Below are positions 42,647-52,056 of a stretch of 64,000 nucleotides of DNA, one piece after another. The stretch's first letter is position 1; every line of letters begins with the position of its first letter. The notes beneath the pieces are model-generated. The model saw nothing but the letters and a program-made list of their open reading frames with translations, had not been told where the DNA came from and made no database searches. Made by a program: the position numbers and the translations under genes. Location of the stretch: NCBI RefSeq assembly GCF_014641855.1, contig NZ_BMII01000017.1, positions 1 to 64,000 of the forward strand, written 5' to 3'. The stretch is from Shewanella inventionis. Its GTDB lineage: Bacteria > Pseudomonadota > Gammaproteobacteria > Enterobacterales > Shewanellaceae.

Positions 42647-42985
42647 TTAAGGTTTATGTCTTAATTTTCGATATTGCAGTATCGAAAAATGAAGCAGATA
42701 AAATAATGCTATGCCACCAAGATCTGCCGCAACATCGCCAACAGAGGCGCTGCGATAAGGTAGACGTGATTGAACCAGTTCAATTAAAAGAGCATAAGTG
42801 GCCAGCGCGGCGCATAGATAATACCATTTGGGTTTAAAGGCATAATGAGCAAGATAAGACAGCGCGAAAAAACTGCCTAGATGACCCACTTTATCCATAT
42901 GTGAAAAGGATTGTGGATAATTGGGTTTTGAAAAAACTAAATAGCTAGTCACAATCACGGCGACAACTAACGCAAGTTTAAACAT
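42647..42985 (-). CDS. VanZ-like membrane protein
   Basis: A 112-residue protein with about four membrane segments. MDKVGHLGSFFALSYLAHY and ELVQSRLPYRSASVGDVAADLGGIAL are the VanZ-family pattern (K-HxxxF, then E-Q-R-x5-D-xxAN/AD). VanZ proteins are linked to teicoplanin resistance in Gram-positives; in Gram-negatives the role is unknown. The start is uncertain: ATG at 42985 or GTG at 43003, neither with a ribosome binding site. Confidence 0.8.
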   Translation of the reverse strand: MFKLALVVAVIVTSYLVFSKPNYPQSFSHMDKVGHLGSFFALSYLAHYAFKPKWYYLCAALATYALLIELVQSRLPYRSASVGDVAADLGGIALFYLLHFSILQYRKLRHKP

Positions 42986-43362
42986 GTTTTTGTAAGTGAT
43001 CACGAGCGTTACATCAGCCTTGTGAAATCAGAATATGCTTAATAATAAGAAACCTGCTTGATATTGTCACGAATAAACCTCTAATGGAGTTGATAATTGT
43101 TCTAAAGCGCTGTTTTTCAGTCTTAAGAATGGCGAATAGATATGACAGTTTTTCAATGATTATAGGCGTTGTAGATACAATTTTAGCAAAAACACCCATT
43201 TAGTGATTTTTTGTTCATCAAGTAATTCTTTGTAGCAGTTTTCAGTTGAGAGACGCGCGAAGCGACTGCTTCACTATGCCGATAATCCTACCTAGTGTAA
43301 AATAGGTTCAAACGAATAGCGCTTGGGTGAATAGCCCGTGATGTATCGAAGAGGAAAGCAAC
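42986..43362. other. Gap between the VanZ-like gene and yajQ
   Basis: About 360 bp with no supported gene. A 61-codon minus-strand frame (43014-43199) has no ribosome binding site or recognisable motif. Promoters for the divergent genes are expected; I could not identify a convincing pair of boxes or an operator. Confidence 0.5.
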
Positions 43363-43848
43363 ATGCCATCTATGGATATTGTGTCAGAAATTAATGAAGA
43401 AGAGCTACGCAACGCGGTAGAGAATTCCCGTCGTGAAGTGTCTAGTCGATTTGATTTGCGTGGCAAAGAGATTGATATTGACCTGAAAGACAATGTAGTG
43501 ACTTTAAAAGCGGAAGATGACTTCATTTGTAAGCAGCTCGTTGACATATTGCGCATGCAACTGAGTAAGCGTAATGTTGATCCATCTGCAATGGAGGTTG
43601 ACGACAAAGCGATACACAGCGGTAAAACCTTCAGTTTAAAAGTGAGCTTTAAGCAAGGGATCGATGCCTTAGTGGCTAAAAAGCTGGTTAAAGCAATTAA
43701 AGACAGTAAGTTAAAAGTTCAGTCAGCTATTCAAGGCGACAAAGTTCGCGTTACAGGTAAAAAACGTGATGATTTACAAGCGGTAATGAGATTGGCCAGA
43801 GAGTCAGACTTAGGCCAGCCTTTTCAGTTTGATAACTTTAAAGACTAA
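43363..43848 (+). CDS. yajQ: YajQ family nucleotide-binding protein
   Basis: A 161-residue cytoplasmic protein of the UPF0234/YajQ family. It starts [18 protein letters not shown], with [15 protein letters not shown] and the C-terminal [22 protein letters not shown]. Members bind cyclic di-GMP in Xanthomonas (as transcription cofactor) or nucleotides and RNA elsewhere; the role here is not determined. GAGGAAAG precedes the ATG. It converges on ampG across a strong terminator. Confidence 0.95.
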   Translation: MPSMDIVSEINEEELRNAVENSRREVSSRFDLRGKEIDIDLKDNVVTLKAEDDFICKQLVDILRMQLSKRNVDPSAMEVDDKAIHSGKTFSLKVSFKQGIDALVAKKLVKAIKDSKLKVQSAIQGDKVRVTGKKRDDLQAVMRLARESDLGQPFQFDNFKD

Positions 43849-43888
43849 CGCTTAACGCCACTTGTGCGTTAACGTTGAATACCCAAAT

Positions 43889-43922
43889 AAAAAGCCGATA
43901 GGGAAACCTTATCGGCTTTTTT
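43889..43922. terminator. Terminator between yajQ and ampG
   Basis: Stem AAAAAGCCGATA / TATCGGCTTTTT, extended by GG/CC across a bulge, with a T run on both strands. Confidence 0.85.
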
Positions 43923-43969
43923 GTATTTTAGGATACAGAAATTGTTGCGGTGTAGTACCTTTGTTATTT

Positions 43970-45385
43970 TTATAGTGGCGGTTTTTCCGCATCCATTTCA
44001 TTGCTTGGCGTTGATATATCGGTAACCACCAAAGGTTTTTGTGATCGATTGACTAATACCACTAACAGCAACACAGGAAAGCCTATCAAACTGGCCGCAA
44101 CAAAGAAGTTGATATAGCCAAATGCATCCACGTACACGCCAGAAAATCCGGCAATAAACTTTGGAAACAGCAGCATAATTGATGACAATAACGCGTATTG
44201 TGTCGCGCTGTAGCCGCTGCTAGTCAAGCTAGACAAGTAGGCAATGAATGCAGCAGTAGCAATACCCGCACTGAAGTTATCGACCGAAATGGCAAAGGTT
44301 AAAAAAGGGATGTTGTAACCAATGTAGGCTTGCCATGCAAACAATAAGTTAGTGATAGCCACCAACAATGCGCCTAAAAATAGGATTTTCATGGTGCCAT
44401 AACGCATCAATAATACGCCACCAAAGGCAGCGCCAACCAGGGTCATAATTAAGCCATAGACTTTGCTAATAAATGCGATTTCTTCTTTATTAAAGCCCAT
44501 GTCAACGTAAAACACGTTGGCCATAATACCCATGACGATATCTGAAATACGATAACAAGAAATAAGCAACAAGATTAAAATGGCGCTTTTACCATATCGT
44601 TTAAAGAAATCAATAAAGGGTAAAACACTGGCGCTATAAAGCCACGCCATTGAGTTGGCCATTTTTTTTGGGTATTTAGCCGCAAATTCGGCTCGTAATA
44701 ACCGCTCTTTTTCGTCGGCTTGTTTGGTATCCACTTGTGGTTCTTGACTAAAAAGCGTGGTGAGAATACCCACTCCCATCAGCAATGCCATCACAAAATA
44801 GGCGGTTTGCCAGGCGGCTAAATTATAAGAGTCGTCGCCAGGAGATACCCAGGCGGCTATGGTTAATGCGCCTGCGGTGGCAATAATCATTGCACTGCGA
44901 TAACCCACTTGATAAGCCGCAGCTAGTGCCGCTTGCATTTTTTCAGGGGCTGATTCAATCCTAAATGCGTCGATAACAATATCTTGTGTTGCAGAGGCGA
45001 AGGCGAGTAATAATGCGCATAACGCTAGACGTTCTAGATTAACCAGCGGGTCGCTGATTGACATGCCTAAAATAGCTGCCACTAGGCAAAGCTGTGCAAA
45101 CAGCATCCAGCCACGACGCCGTCCAAAAAAACGCGTAAATAAAGGCAGCGACATGCGGTCAACTAATGGAGACCATGCCCATTTAAAGGCATAGGTAAGG
45201 GCTATCCAGCTAAAATACCCAATGGCGGCCCGATCAACGCCCGCTTCTCGCAGCCAAAAACTTAATGTTGAAAATACCAACATAAGGGGTAAGCCGGCAG
45301 AAAAACCTAGCAAGAGTAAAATGAATACGCGTTTGTGGTAATAAACCGACAAGGCTTCACGGATTTGAGCAAAGAAAACCAGCAT
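43970..45385 (-). CDS. ampG: Muropeptide permease AmpG
   Basis: A major-facilitator protein that imports 1,6-anhydro-muropeptides for cell-wall recycling and beta-lactamase signalling. It has 471 residues and about twelve membrane segments. LLGFSAGLPLMLVFSTLSFWLREAGVD, the FGRRRGW loop and SATQDIVIDAF match AmpG (only partly quoted here). In Escherichia it follows yajG; here a cyclophilin and an unknown gene lie between. The C-terminal tail is hydrophilic. Confidence 0.92.
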   Translation of the reverse strand: MLVFFAQIREALSVYYHKRVFILLLLGFSAGLPLMLVFSTLSFWLREAGVDRAAIGYFSWIALTYAFKWAWSPLVDRMSLPLFTRFFGRRRGWMLFAQLCLVAAILGMSISDPLVNLERLALCALLLAFASATQDIVIDAFRIESAPEKMQAALAAAYQVGYRSAMIIATAGALTIAAWVSPGDDSYNLAAWQTAYFVMALLMGVGILTTLFSQEPQVDTKQADEKERLLRAEFAAKYPKKMANSMAWLYSASVLPFIDFFKRYGKSAILILLLISCYRISDIVMGIMANVFYVDMGFNKEEIAFISKVYGLIMTLVGAAFGGVLLMRYGTMKILFLGALLVAITNLLFAWQAYIGYNIPFLTFAISVDNFSAGIATAAFIAYLSSLTSSGYSATQYALLSSIMLLFPKFIAGFSGVYVDAFGYINFFVAASLIGFPVLLLVVLVNRSQKPLVVTDISTPSNEMDAEKPPL

Positions 45386-45481
45386 AAGACAACTAGATAA
45401 AGGAGAATGGCTCTAGCTTATGTTGCAAGGGGTTTAGGTTCAAGCCATTCATGCAGTTTATTCAATCTAGGTTAACAATGC

Positions 45482-45808
45482 TTAAGGCCTTATGCCTATA
45501 CAGCTTTGAGGAACATTGCCGCCGATATTGATGTAATCACAGCACTCATGTATTTGCTGTCTAAGATACTGGTTACCTTTGATGGCCCAGCCAGACCAGT
45601 GATCGAAGCAATAAAGCAAATGCCAAAACACTTTCTCTGTGTCGCTCGGTTGTTCGGCCTGCTGCGAACCTGAGATACATTGCCATTCTTCTAACACGTC
45701 CCACATGTAAAGTTGAATTTCTTTGTAATCTAATTGGTTATCTAAAAAAGCTTTACCATAGTAAGCGAGTTGTGGTGCTTTGGTTTCGATAAAATCATTT
45801 GCTGTCAT
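45482..45808 (-). CDS. Uncharacterised 108-residue protein
   Basis: I do not recognise this protein. It is soluble, acidic and rich in aromatics (Trp and Tyr in LYMWDVLEEWQC and VFWHLLYCFDHWSGWAIKG), with five cysteines including a CC pair in HECCDYIN. The first 80 residues look helical; there is no signal peptide. It lies between ampG and the cyclophilin gene with gaps of 97 and 277 bp, so it may have its own promoter. AAGGACATTC lies upstream of its ATG. Coding potential is good by codon pattern. Confidence 0.75.
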   Translation of the reverse strand: MTANDFIETKAPQLAYYGKAFLDNQLDYKEIQLYMWDVLEEWQCISGSQQAEQPSDTEKVFWHLLYCFDHWSGWAIKGNQYLRQQIHECCDYINIGGNVPQSCIGIRP

Positions 45809-46085
45809 AAAGAATGTCCTTGGTCATGAATGCACGATGAAACAGCGATTAGATTGATTAAAATTAGAGTATAGACACAAATTTGGGTCATGACAGGGAA
45901 ATATGACAAAATTAATTTATGTTAAAATTTAAAGCTATCTGCAATTAAATTAAGTGTTTAGGCTTTTTTTTGCGTGAGAGGAACAATAAAAATATTTTGC
46001 AGAAATGTAACGTGTGTTTAGAAAATAGACATGGAGCCGATAACGCACTTAATCTGTGTTATTGATTAAGCGCGCCATGGGTGTT

Positions 46086-46670
46086 TTATCGAGGTAATAA
46101 CGTGGCTTTTTTCAGTAGCACAGTGTTAACCGGCACATCAGGCCAATTTAATGTGCTGTTATGAGCGGTTTCAACCTTTGAGATAGCTTCAAGTACATCC
46201 ATCCCTTCGGTGACTTCACCAAATACGGTGTAGCCCCAACGACGTTTTGATGGGTCTAATTTTTTGTTATCGCCCACATTGAAGTAAAATTGTCTTGTTG
46301 CTGAGTGTGGGTCGTTATCGCGTGCCATTGCAATGGTGCCCATGGCATTAGATAAGCCATTGCCTGACTCATTAACAATTGGCGCCATCGATGGGCGCTC
46401 TTCAAGTTTAGTGGTTAATCCACCACCTTGAACAACAAACTCCGCAATCACCCGATGAAAAATCGTATTGTCATATTCACCCTTAACCACATATGTTAAA
46501 AAATTATCTATGGTTAACGGCGCGCGAGTTCGGTCTAATTCAACCACAATTTTACCCATAGATGTGTCGAATTCGACTTGTGGGTAAAGGGTGTCTTTTT
46601 GAATATCAACGGCTGCAGAAGTTGATAAACTCATAACAAGTAACAAACTGGAGATGATCCACTTAAACAT
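46086..46670 (-). CDS. ppiA: Periplasmic cyclophilin-type peptidyl-prolyl isomerase
   Basis: Speeds proline isomerisation during protein folding in the periplasm. It has 194 residues with a signal peptide (cleavage near STSAA, about residue 19) and one cyclophilin domain: FDTSMGKIVVELD, IFHRVIAEFVVQGGG, the SATRQFYFNV motif and YTVFGEV. The catalytic arginine lies in FHRV. Whether it is the ortholog of Escherichia ppiA or a paralogue is not certain. It sits between yajG and the unknown 108-residue gene. Confidence 0.9.
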   Translation of the reverse strand: MFKWIISSLLLVMSLSTSAAVDIQKDTLYPQVEFDTSMGKIVVELDRTRAPLTIDNFLTYVVKGEYDNTIFHRVIAEFVVQGGGLTTKLEERPSMAPIVNESGNGLSNAMGTIAMARDNDPHSATRQFYFNVGDNKKLDPSKRRWGYTVFGEVTEGMDVLEAISKVETAHNSTLNWPDVPVNTVLLKKATLLPR

Positions 46671-46737
46671 GCTGGTGTCCTTATAGCGGCATTATATGAA
46701 TGCCGCAATGCACTAAATTAAATCGATGGGGTGTAGG

Positions 46738-47304
46738 TTAGCGTTGTATAAACTGATGCAGCTCATCATCATTAAGAATTTCGGTTGTCAGTTTGTCTAT
46801 CAACTGGTTTATATCTAATTCGAGTGTAGCAAAGTCAGGGCTGAGTGAGCCTTTGAGGTAGCCATTAGCACTGTATGATTTGGTAAATTGTTGCTGAGCA
46901 TTTTTTGCCAGTACATTAATCACTAGGCGTGTATTAGATTCAAAGCTGAATGTAGTGTCAGTTACGTCTGCTAGTAAATAGTTTAATTGAAATTGAATAG
47001 AGTTTCGCGCGGCAGGATCTACTGCATAACCCGCCCTTATCATACCGTTACGAAACACGTTATCGAGTTGTTGGCGCATTGGCTCTGTTGTGCCAATCAA
47101 CTGAGGTGTTTTATCGTCTTCGGTGATCCGTAAAACATAACTTGCTTCACGGGTGTCGATGGTTTCAATTAACACTGGAAGGTCAGATTCGGTCTGCAAC
47201 TTAACCTGGCCCAACGTTGGATTTAAGCCAATTTGAGTGGGCTCATAACTGGCGCAAGCCGACAGTAATAAAGATGACAGTACAACCGCAATGAATGATT
47301 TCAT
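46738..47304 (-). CDS. yajG: YajG family lipoprotein
   Basis: A 188-residue lipoprotein (lipobox LSAC, Cys17) with the YajG pattern: PTLGQVKLQTESDLPVLIETIDTRE, then VFRNGMIRAGYAVDP and the YLLADV region. YajG proteins are predicted outer-membrane lipoproteins of unknown function, encoded next to ampG in many gammaproteobacteria, as here with one intervening gene pair. It is divergent from the DUF2804 gene. Confidence 0.9.
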   Translation of the reverse strand: MKSFIAVVLSSLLLSACASYEPTQIGLNPTLGQVKLQTESDLPVLIETIDTREASYVLRITEDDKTPQLIGTTEPMRQQLDNVFRNGMIRAGYAVDPAARNSIQFQLNYLLADVTDTTFSFESNTRLVINVLAKNAQQQFTKSYSANGYLKGSLSPDFATLELDINQLIDKLTTEILNDDELHQFIQR

Positions 47305-47507
47305 AAGACAATATTATTTAACAAAAGGTAGTTAAAGGATACCAGAAATTGTTTGGCATTCCAGTGTAATAGCGTTTTGTTGCTGCAAATGCTCTTATGT
47401 GGAATACCTTGCTACAGCATTTGTTTCTGTGTTGGCCTAAAAGTTGACTTGTGGTGGTCATTCATTCAGTTTAGTGAGATTAAATTGATGCCTTGATAGG
47501 AAATCTA

Positions 47508-48533
47508 ATGCAGCATGTTCATTCGCAATTAGCACCACAAAAACTGATCGCCCAAGATGGCCAACCTGTTTTTGGTGTGTTTGATGGTATTGTTGATGCA
47601 CTCAATGTAAAACAGTTTGCTTATTACAACGAGATGGACAAGCCAGCATCTAGGTTATCGAAATATGTTGATTTTAAGCAATTTCAATTTGTTAACATTA
47701 TCACTCCTCGTTACATAGTTGCGCTCGCCATTGCTGATATCCGCTATGTTGCTAATGGTTTTTGTTACCTTTATGACATTAAAGCTAACAAACTCAGCCA
47801 GACCCAGTGGCTAACCCCGTTAGGGATTGGGTGTCGGTTAAGCGATTCACCTAAAAAAGGTCGAGCGGCAATAGGTAACAACCGAAAAAACATCGCCATT
47901 GAGATTGTCGATGGTCAATGGCATGTTGAAATGAATTTGGCGGATATTCAGGCCAATTTGCAGATACAACCCGCCCCCCTAAGTTTGCCACTATGTGTAT
48001 GCACTCCAACCGGCTATAACGGCTGGACTTATACCCAAAAACATAATGGCTTAGCTGTGTCTGGGCAGTTAACGATTCACCATGAACCGCAACCATTGCA
48101 ATATGCGCTTGCCGGTTACGATTTTTCGGCAGGCTTTATGCGTCGCGAAACCAGTTGGCGCTGGGCGTCGATTAATGCGCAAACTGAGGCTGGGGTTATC
48201 GGGCTTAACCTTGCTGCGGGGGTTAATGAGACTGGTCAAACTGAAAACGTCATGTGGATAAATGGTGAGCGTCATTTATTGGGTGCTGCACACTTTGATT
48301 TTAATCGGTATTCACAGCCAGATATGTGGCATATCACCACTAATGATGGCCAGGTAGATTTGTATTTTAGGCCACTTAATCAGCGCAGTGAAAAACTCAA
48401 TTTGATTTGGCTAAAAAATAACTTTAGGCAATATATCGGCTATTTTAGCGGGATAATCAGTGATAATAATGGTCATCAATATCGGCTACACAATCAGCTT
48501 GGGCTTACTGAAGATCATTTTGCCAAATGGTAA
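47508..48533 (+). CDS. DUF2804 family protein
   Basis: A 341-residue soluble protein. The pattern YVDFKQFQFVNIITPRYIVALAIADIRYV, the central PTGYNGWTYTQKHNGLAVSG, and DYSAGFMRRETSWRWASI-type segment (here YDFSAGFMRRETSWRW) fit DUF2804, a family of unknown function possibly related to lipocalin-like folds. The ATG at 47508 is supported by AGGA six bases upstream; a TTG at 47493 is less likely. The next gene is 77 bp downstream and the two may be cotranscribed. Confidence 0.85.
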   Translation: MQHVHSQLAPQKLIAQDGQPVFGVFDGIVDALNVKQFAYYNEMDKPASRLSKYVDFKQFQFVNIITPRYIVALAIADIRYVANGFCYLYDIKANKLSQTQWLTPLGIGCRLSDSPKKGRAAIGNNRKNIAIEIVDGQWHVEMNLADIQANLQIQPAPLSLPLCVCTPTGYNGWTYTQKHNGLAVSGQLTIHHEPQPLQYALAGYDFSAGFMRRETSWRWASINAQTEAGVIGLNLAAGVNETGQTENVMWINGERHLLGAAHFDFNRYSQPDMWHITTNDGQVDLYFRPLNQRSEKLNLIWLKNNFRQYIGYFSGIISDNNGHQYRLHNQLGLTEDHFAKW

Positions 48534-48610
48534 TTAGCTTACAATGTAACGTATTCGATATAACTTTATGATAAAAAATAATAAAAAATAACAATAAATG
48601 GATTGTGAAT

Positions 48611-49483
48611 ATGGATATGGATTTATTAATTGCCCACCCTGAGTGGCTGTTGCTTGTTTTAGCCCCAATCTTTTTTGGCTGTATTTTGTTGGAGTGGTGG
48701 TTTGGTGTGCGCGCTAAGCGTTTACCGGCAAATGCTCAATATCGCCTAACTGAAGTGTTATGTAATTTTGCTTTGGCGGCTATGCATCAAGTGGCTGACA
48801 TTATTGCTGGCTTACTGATTGCAAAGGTGTATTTACACTTTTTTGGTTGGCGTTTGTTTAATATAGAAATGACATTATTAACCTTTGCTATATTAATTAT
48901 TGCGCAGGACTTTTGTTATTACTGGTTTCATCGTGCCAGTCACCGCATTAGGTGGATGTGGGCAGCCCACGTGGTGCATCACAGTTCAGAAAACATGAAT
49001 TTCACTACCGCTTTTAGGCAAAGCTTAATGTATCCACTTGCAGGTATGTGGCTATTTTGGCTACCTTTGGTGGTGATAGGCTTTGACCCCAACTGGGTGG
49101 TGTTTGCTGTATTGCTCAATTTAGGCCTGCAGTTTTTTGTTCACACCCAGGCGATTAAAACCTTAGGCCCGTTAGAGTGGATTTTTAACACGCCGTCGCA
49201 CCACCGCGTTCATCATGGGCGTAACCCACAATACATTGATAAAAACTACGCGGGAGTATTAATCATTTGGGACAAAATGTTTGGTACCTTCGAGCCAGAA
49301 AATGAAACCGTGCAATATGGTATTACTAAACCCGTAAACAGCTTTAATCCGTTAGTGGTGACCTTTAGCGAATGGCGCGATATGTGGCGTGATGTGAGCC
49401 AAAAGTCGTTATCACTAAAGCAGCGTTTGCAGATACTATTTTCTCCACCTACTACACATCAATCTACTCATTCAGATACTTAA
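48611..49483 (+). CDS. Sterol desaturase/fatty acid hydroxylase family protein
   Basis: A 290-residue membrane di-iron oxygenase. The histidine boxes are HRASH, HVVHH and HHRVHH (with a further HTQ between), the usual three-box pattern; four to five membrane segments frame them. The family includes fatty acid hydroxylases, sterol desaturases and alkylglycerol monooxygenases; GRNPQYIDKNYAGVLIIWDKMFGTF is shared widely. Substrate is unknown, probably a lipid. The start may be ATG 48611 or GTG 48605. Its stop is five bases from that of the convergent methyltransferase gene. Confidence 0.88.
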   Translation: MDMDLLIAHPEWLLLVLAPIFFGCILLEWWFGVRAKRLPANAQYRLTEVLCNFALAAMHQVADIIAGLLIAKVYLHFFGWRLFNIEMTLLTFAILIIAQDFCYYWFHRASHRIRWMWAAHVVHHSSENMNFTTAFRQSLMYPLAGMWLFWLPLVVIGFDPNWVVFAVLLNLGLQFFVHTQAIKTLGPLEWIFNTPSHHRVHHGRNPQYIDKNYAGVLIIWDKMFGTFEPENETVQYGITKPVNSFNPLVVTFSEWRDMWRDVSQKSLSLKQRLQILFSPPTTHQSTHSDT

Positions 49484-49488
49484 TCTAG

Positions 49489-50262
49489 CTAACTTAGTTT
49501 CTTTGCTTTAATAGAGTAAATCAGCGGGATTGGGTGGCCTTGGTGTTCAAATTGATAGCCTTTGCCATCCACAAATGTTAACCCTTCGCTGCAATTATAT
49601 GGGCTGTATTGGTGCTCGTTAAATATTTCAATGGTTAATCCTGCGTTAATGAGTGCGCTAATCACTTCACTTATGGGATGCGGCCATGTGGCGACAGTTT
49701 CGATTTGGTTGTTGTGATTTTCAGTGTAGGTGGCTTCATCTTCTACATCTGGTTGTAACTGTGCAAAATATCCATAGCCAGATAACACGTCATTAAAAGG
49801 GTGGAATTCGACTAAATGAAACTCACCACCAGGCCTTAAAGCACCAGCAATAGTATCTGCCCAACGGGTTAAGTCGGGTAACCAGGCAAGTACGCCATAT
49901 GAGGTAAAAACGATGTCATATTGTGCGGTGTTGTCTTGCCCAAACTGGTAGATGTCGCTGTTAATAAAGTGTGCATCGAGTTGTAGTTGGTTTGCCAGTT
50001 GCTGAGCGGTGGCGATAGATTCGGCTGATAAGTCTACCCCAGTGACTTTTGCGCCAAGTCTTGCCCAAGATAAACTGTCTTGACCAAAATGACATTGCAG
50101 GTGTAACAGGTTTTTACCCTGTACATTGCCAACTTGCTCAAGTTCAATAGGATTTAATGATGACTTGCCAGCTATAAAAGCGTGTAAGTCATAAAATGAT
50201 GAGTTTAGATGAATTTTAGTACGCTGATCCCATGCGTGTTTATTAATTGCTATGTAGTCCAT
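49489..50262 (-). CDS. Class I SAM-dependent methyltransferase
   Basis: A 257-residue cytoplasmic protein. The SAM-binding loop is LLHLQCHFGQDSLSWARLGAKVTGVDLS (motif I and the acidic strand, quoted in part), followed by ADTIAGALRPGGEFHLVEF as the later motif. The N-terminus (NKHAWDQRTKIHLNSSFYD) resembles small-molecule methyltransferases annotated generally as class I. Substrate is unknown. It lies downstream of the alginate operon but behind a terminator, so it is probably not part of it. Confidence 0.85.
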   Translation of the reverse strand: MDYIAINKHAWDQRTKIHLNSSFYDLHAFIAGKSSLNPIELEQVGNVQGKNLLHLQCHFGQDSLSWARLGAKVTGVDLSAESIATAQQLANQLQLDAHFINSDIYQFGQDNTAQYDIVFTSYGVLAWLPDLTRWADTIAGALRPGGEFHLVEFHPFNDVLSGYGYFAQLQPDVEDEATYTENHNNQIETVATWPHPISEVISALINAGLTIEIFNEHQYSPYNCSEGLTFVDGKGYQFEHQGHPIPLIYSIKAKKLS

Positions 50263-50356
50263 TTTTGTGTCTTCTTATTGTTTTTTTTCACTATTGACCA
50301 TCATATTACTGGGTTGCTTGTCAGTATGCTAATTGATGAATGGTATTTATATAAAC

Positions 50357-50393
50357 AAAAAGGCCTGCTAACGTTTGGTTAGCAAGCCTTTTT
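50357..50393 (-). terminator. Terminator of the alginate operon
   Basis: AAAAAGGC-c-TGCTAAC / GTTAGCA-a-GCCTTTTT with loop GTTTG. It lies 17 bp after the MFS gene stop on the minus strand. Confidence 0.85.
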
Positions 50394-50409
50394 ACCGATA
50401 AAGTAGATA

Positions 50410-51696
50410 TTATAACTTAGGTTTTACGGGTTCTATTTTTCCGCCTAACCATAATGATATTAACGCCAATGGTACAAGTGCCGCGCCCAAAATAAAGAAT
50501 GGAGTGTAGTCACCGCCTTGAGTCATCATAGGCACTAATTGAATGGTGATGATGACACTTAACACCGCCGACGTACCGCTAATGCCAGCTAATGTGCCCA
50601 CTGTTTTACCCGAGAAATAATCGCTCGGCAAGGTTTGCACATTGCCAATCGCCGTTTGAAAGCCAAATAAAATTACTGCGATTAATCCCATTGCTAGCCA
50701 AGGTGTGGCTGCTTGAGATGTCAGCAGCAGTGCTGGCAGCATCACTAAACAGCCGAGTACAATGGCGCTTCGGCGTGCTTTGTTCACCGTCCAGCCACGG
50801 CTCATTAAATGACCACTAAACCAGCCACCAAATAACGCACCAATTGCCGCGCCAACATACGGCAGCCATGCAAATGCACCGATTTGCTTAACATCAAAGC
50901 CAAATTTTTCGTTTAAATATAAGGGTAACCAGGCAACAAATAACCACCAAATAGGATCAATAAAAAAGCGTGCAGCAATAACACCCCAAGCTTCGCGGTG
51001 TTGCAGTAGCTGTCCTGTGGTTGGCACGTATTCTTTTGCTTGTTTCTCTTCGGTTGAGCATTGCTGGCCGGTAAGAATATATTGGCGTTCTGTTTCGGTG
51101 ATCCAAGGGTGAGAGTCGGGGGCTGATTTATAAATAATCATCCATGGAATTATCCAAATAAGCCCGAGTGCACCAATCACAATAAAGGTGGCCTGCCATC
51201 CTAAAAACGCATACAAAAATGCAATTAATGGCGGCGCAATAATAGAGCCAAGCGAAGCGCCAGAGTTAAAAATACCTTGTGCTAACGCGCGTTCTTTAAT
51301 GGGAAACCACTCGGCGTTGGCTTTGGTGGCACCCGGCCAGTTACCTGCTTCACCAAGACCTAAAATGGCTCTGAAGATGGCAAATGACATAGCCGTAGCT
51401 GCAATGGCGTGTAAGGCGATAGATACCGACCAGACAACGATTGATAATAAAAAGCCTAACCGTGTACCTATGGCATCAAAAATTTTACCAAACAGTGATT
51501 GACCAATGGCGTAAGAAATCATGAATACGGTAATAATGTTAGCGTAATCGTTTTTATCTAGGCCTAAATCTTCGGCAATGCCAGGCCACATAATGGCAAG
51601 GGCTGAGCGGTCGATATAGTTAATCACGGTAGCAATGGCGACTAAACTGACCACCAACCACCGAAGATGATTTAGCTTAAAAGGACTGTTTTTCAT
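50410..51696 (-). CDS. MFS transporter, probably for unsaturated uronate (DEH)
   Basis: A 428-residue carrier of the anion:cation symporter (ACS) group, with twelve predicted segments. The N-terminal INYIDRSALAIMWPGIAEDLGL and GEAGNWPGATKANAEWFP match the hexuronate/glucarate carriers (ExuT, GudP). Position after kdgF with an ATGA overlap suggests that it imports alginate monomers (4-deoxy-L-erythro-5-hexoseulose uronate) or oligomers from the periplasm; this substrate is inferred. Last gene of the operon. Confidence 0.9.
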   Translation of the reverse strand: MKNSPFKLNHLRWLVVSLVAIATVINYIDRSALAIMWPGIAEDLGLDKNDYANIITVFMISYAIGQSLFGKIFDAIGTRLGFLLSIVVWSVSIALHAIAATAMSFAIFRAILGLGEAGNWPGATKANAEWFPIKERALAQGIFNSGASLGSIIAPPLIAFLYAFLGWQATFIVIGALGLIWIIPWMIIYKSAPDSHPWITETERQYILTGQQCSTEEKQAKEYVPTTGQLLQHREAWGVIAARFFIDPIWWLFVAWLPLYLNEKFGFDVKQIGAFAWLPYVGAAIGALFGGWFSGHLMSRGWTVNKARRSAIVLGCLVMLPALLLTSQAATPWLAMGLIAVILFGFQTAIGNVQTLPSDYFSGKTVGTLAGISGTSAVLSVIITIQLVPMMTQGGDYTPFFILGAALVPLALISLWLGGKIEPVKPKL

Positions 51697-52040
51697 ACTA
51701 AGTCCTCAACAAAGTCTTCACGTGGTGGGCTAAAGGTATCAATTAAAATACCTCCGGTTGGGCACACTGCGCCATGATCTACATGAGGGGGAACAAAGAA
51801 GCTGTCGCCAGCATGAAGTATTTGAATCACGCCGTCGACATTGACATGGAATTCACCTTCTACAACATATGACACTTGCGAATGACGATGGGCGTGTACG
51901 TAGCCTTCAGCACCTTTATCAAACCAAATTTTAACCGCCATCAATTCATGGTTATATCCAAGCATTTGACGCTTTAATCCGCCGCCAATGTCTTGTATTT
52001 CTGTTTTATTGCCAAAGCCAAAATGTTGATTCTGTTTCAT
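51693..52040 (-). CDS. kdgF: Unsaturated uronate linearisation cupin
   Basis: A small cupin of 115 residues. KdgF converts cyclic 4,5-unsaturated uronates from pectin or alginate to linear ketouronates. The metal motif is YVHAHRHSQVSYVVEGEF, with a second histidine in PPHVDHGAV. The ATG at 52040 has AGGAGC upstream; the longer open frame to 52145 lies inside the PL17 gene. It is 16 bp after PL17 and overlaps the transporter start by four bases. Confidence 0.93.
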   Translation of the reverse strand: MKQNQHFGFGNKTEIQDIGGGLKRQMLGYNHELMAVKIWFDKGAEGYVHAHRHSQVSYVVEGEFHVNVDGVIQILHAGDSFFVPPHVDHGAVCPTGGILIDTFSPPREDFVEDLV

Positions 52041-52056
52041 CGTCGGAGCTCCTATT

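Noticed and set aside
43014..43199. 61-codon minus-strand frame upstream of the VanZ-like gene
   Set aside because: No ribosome binding site, no motif, and no operon context; considered chance.
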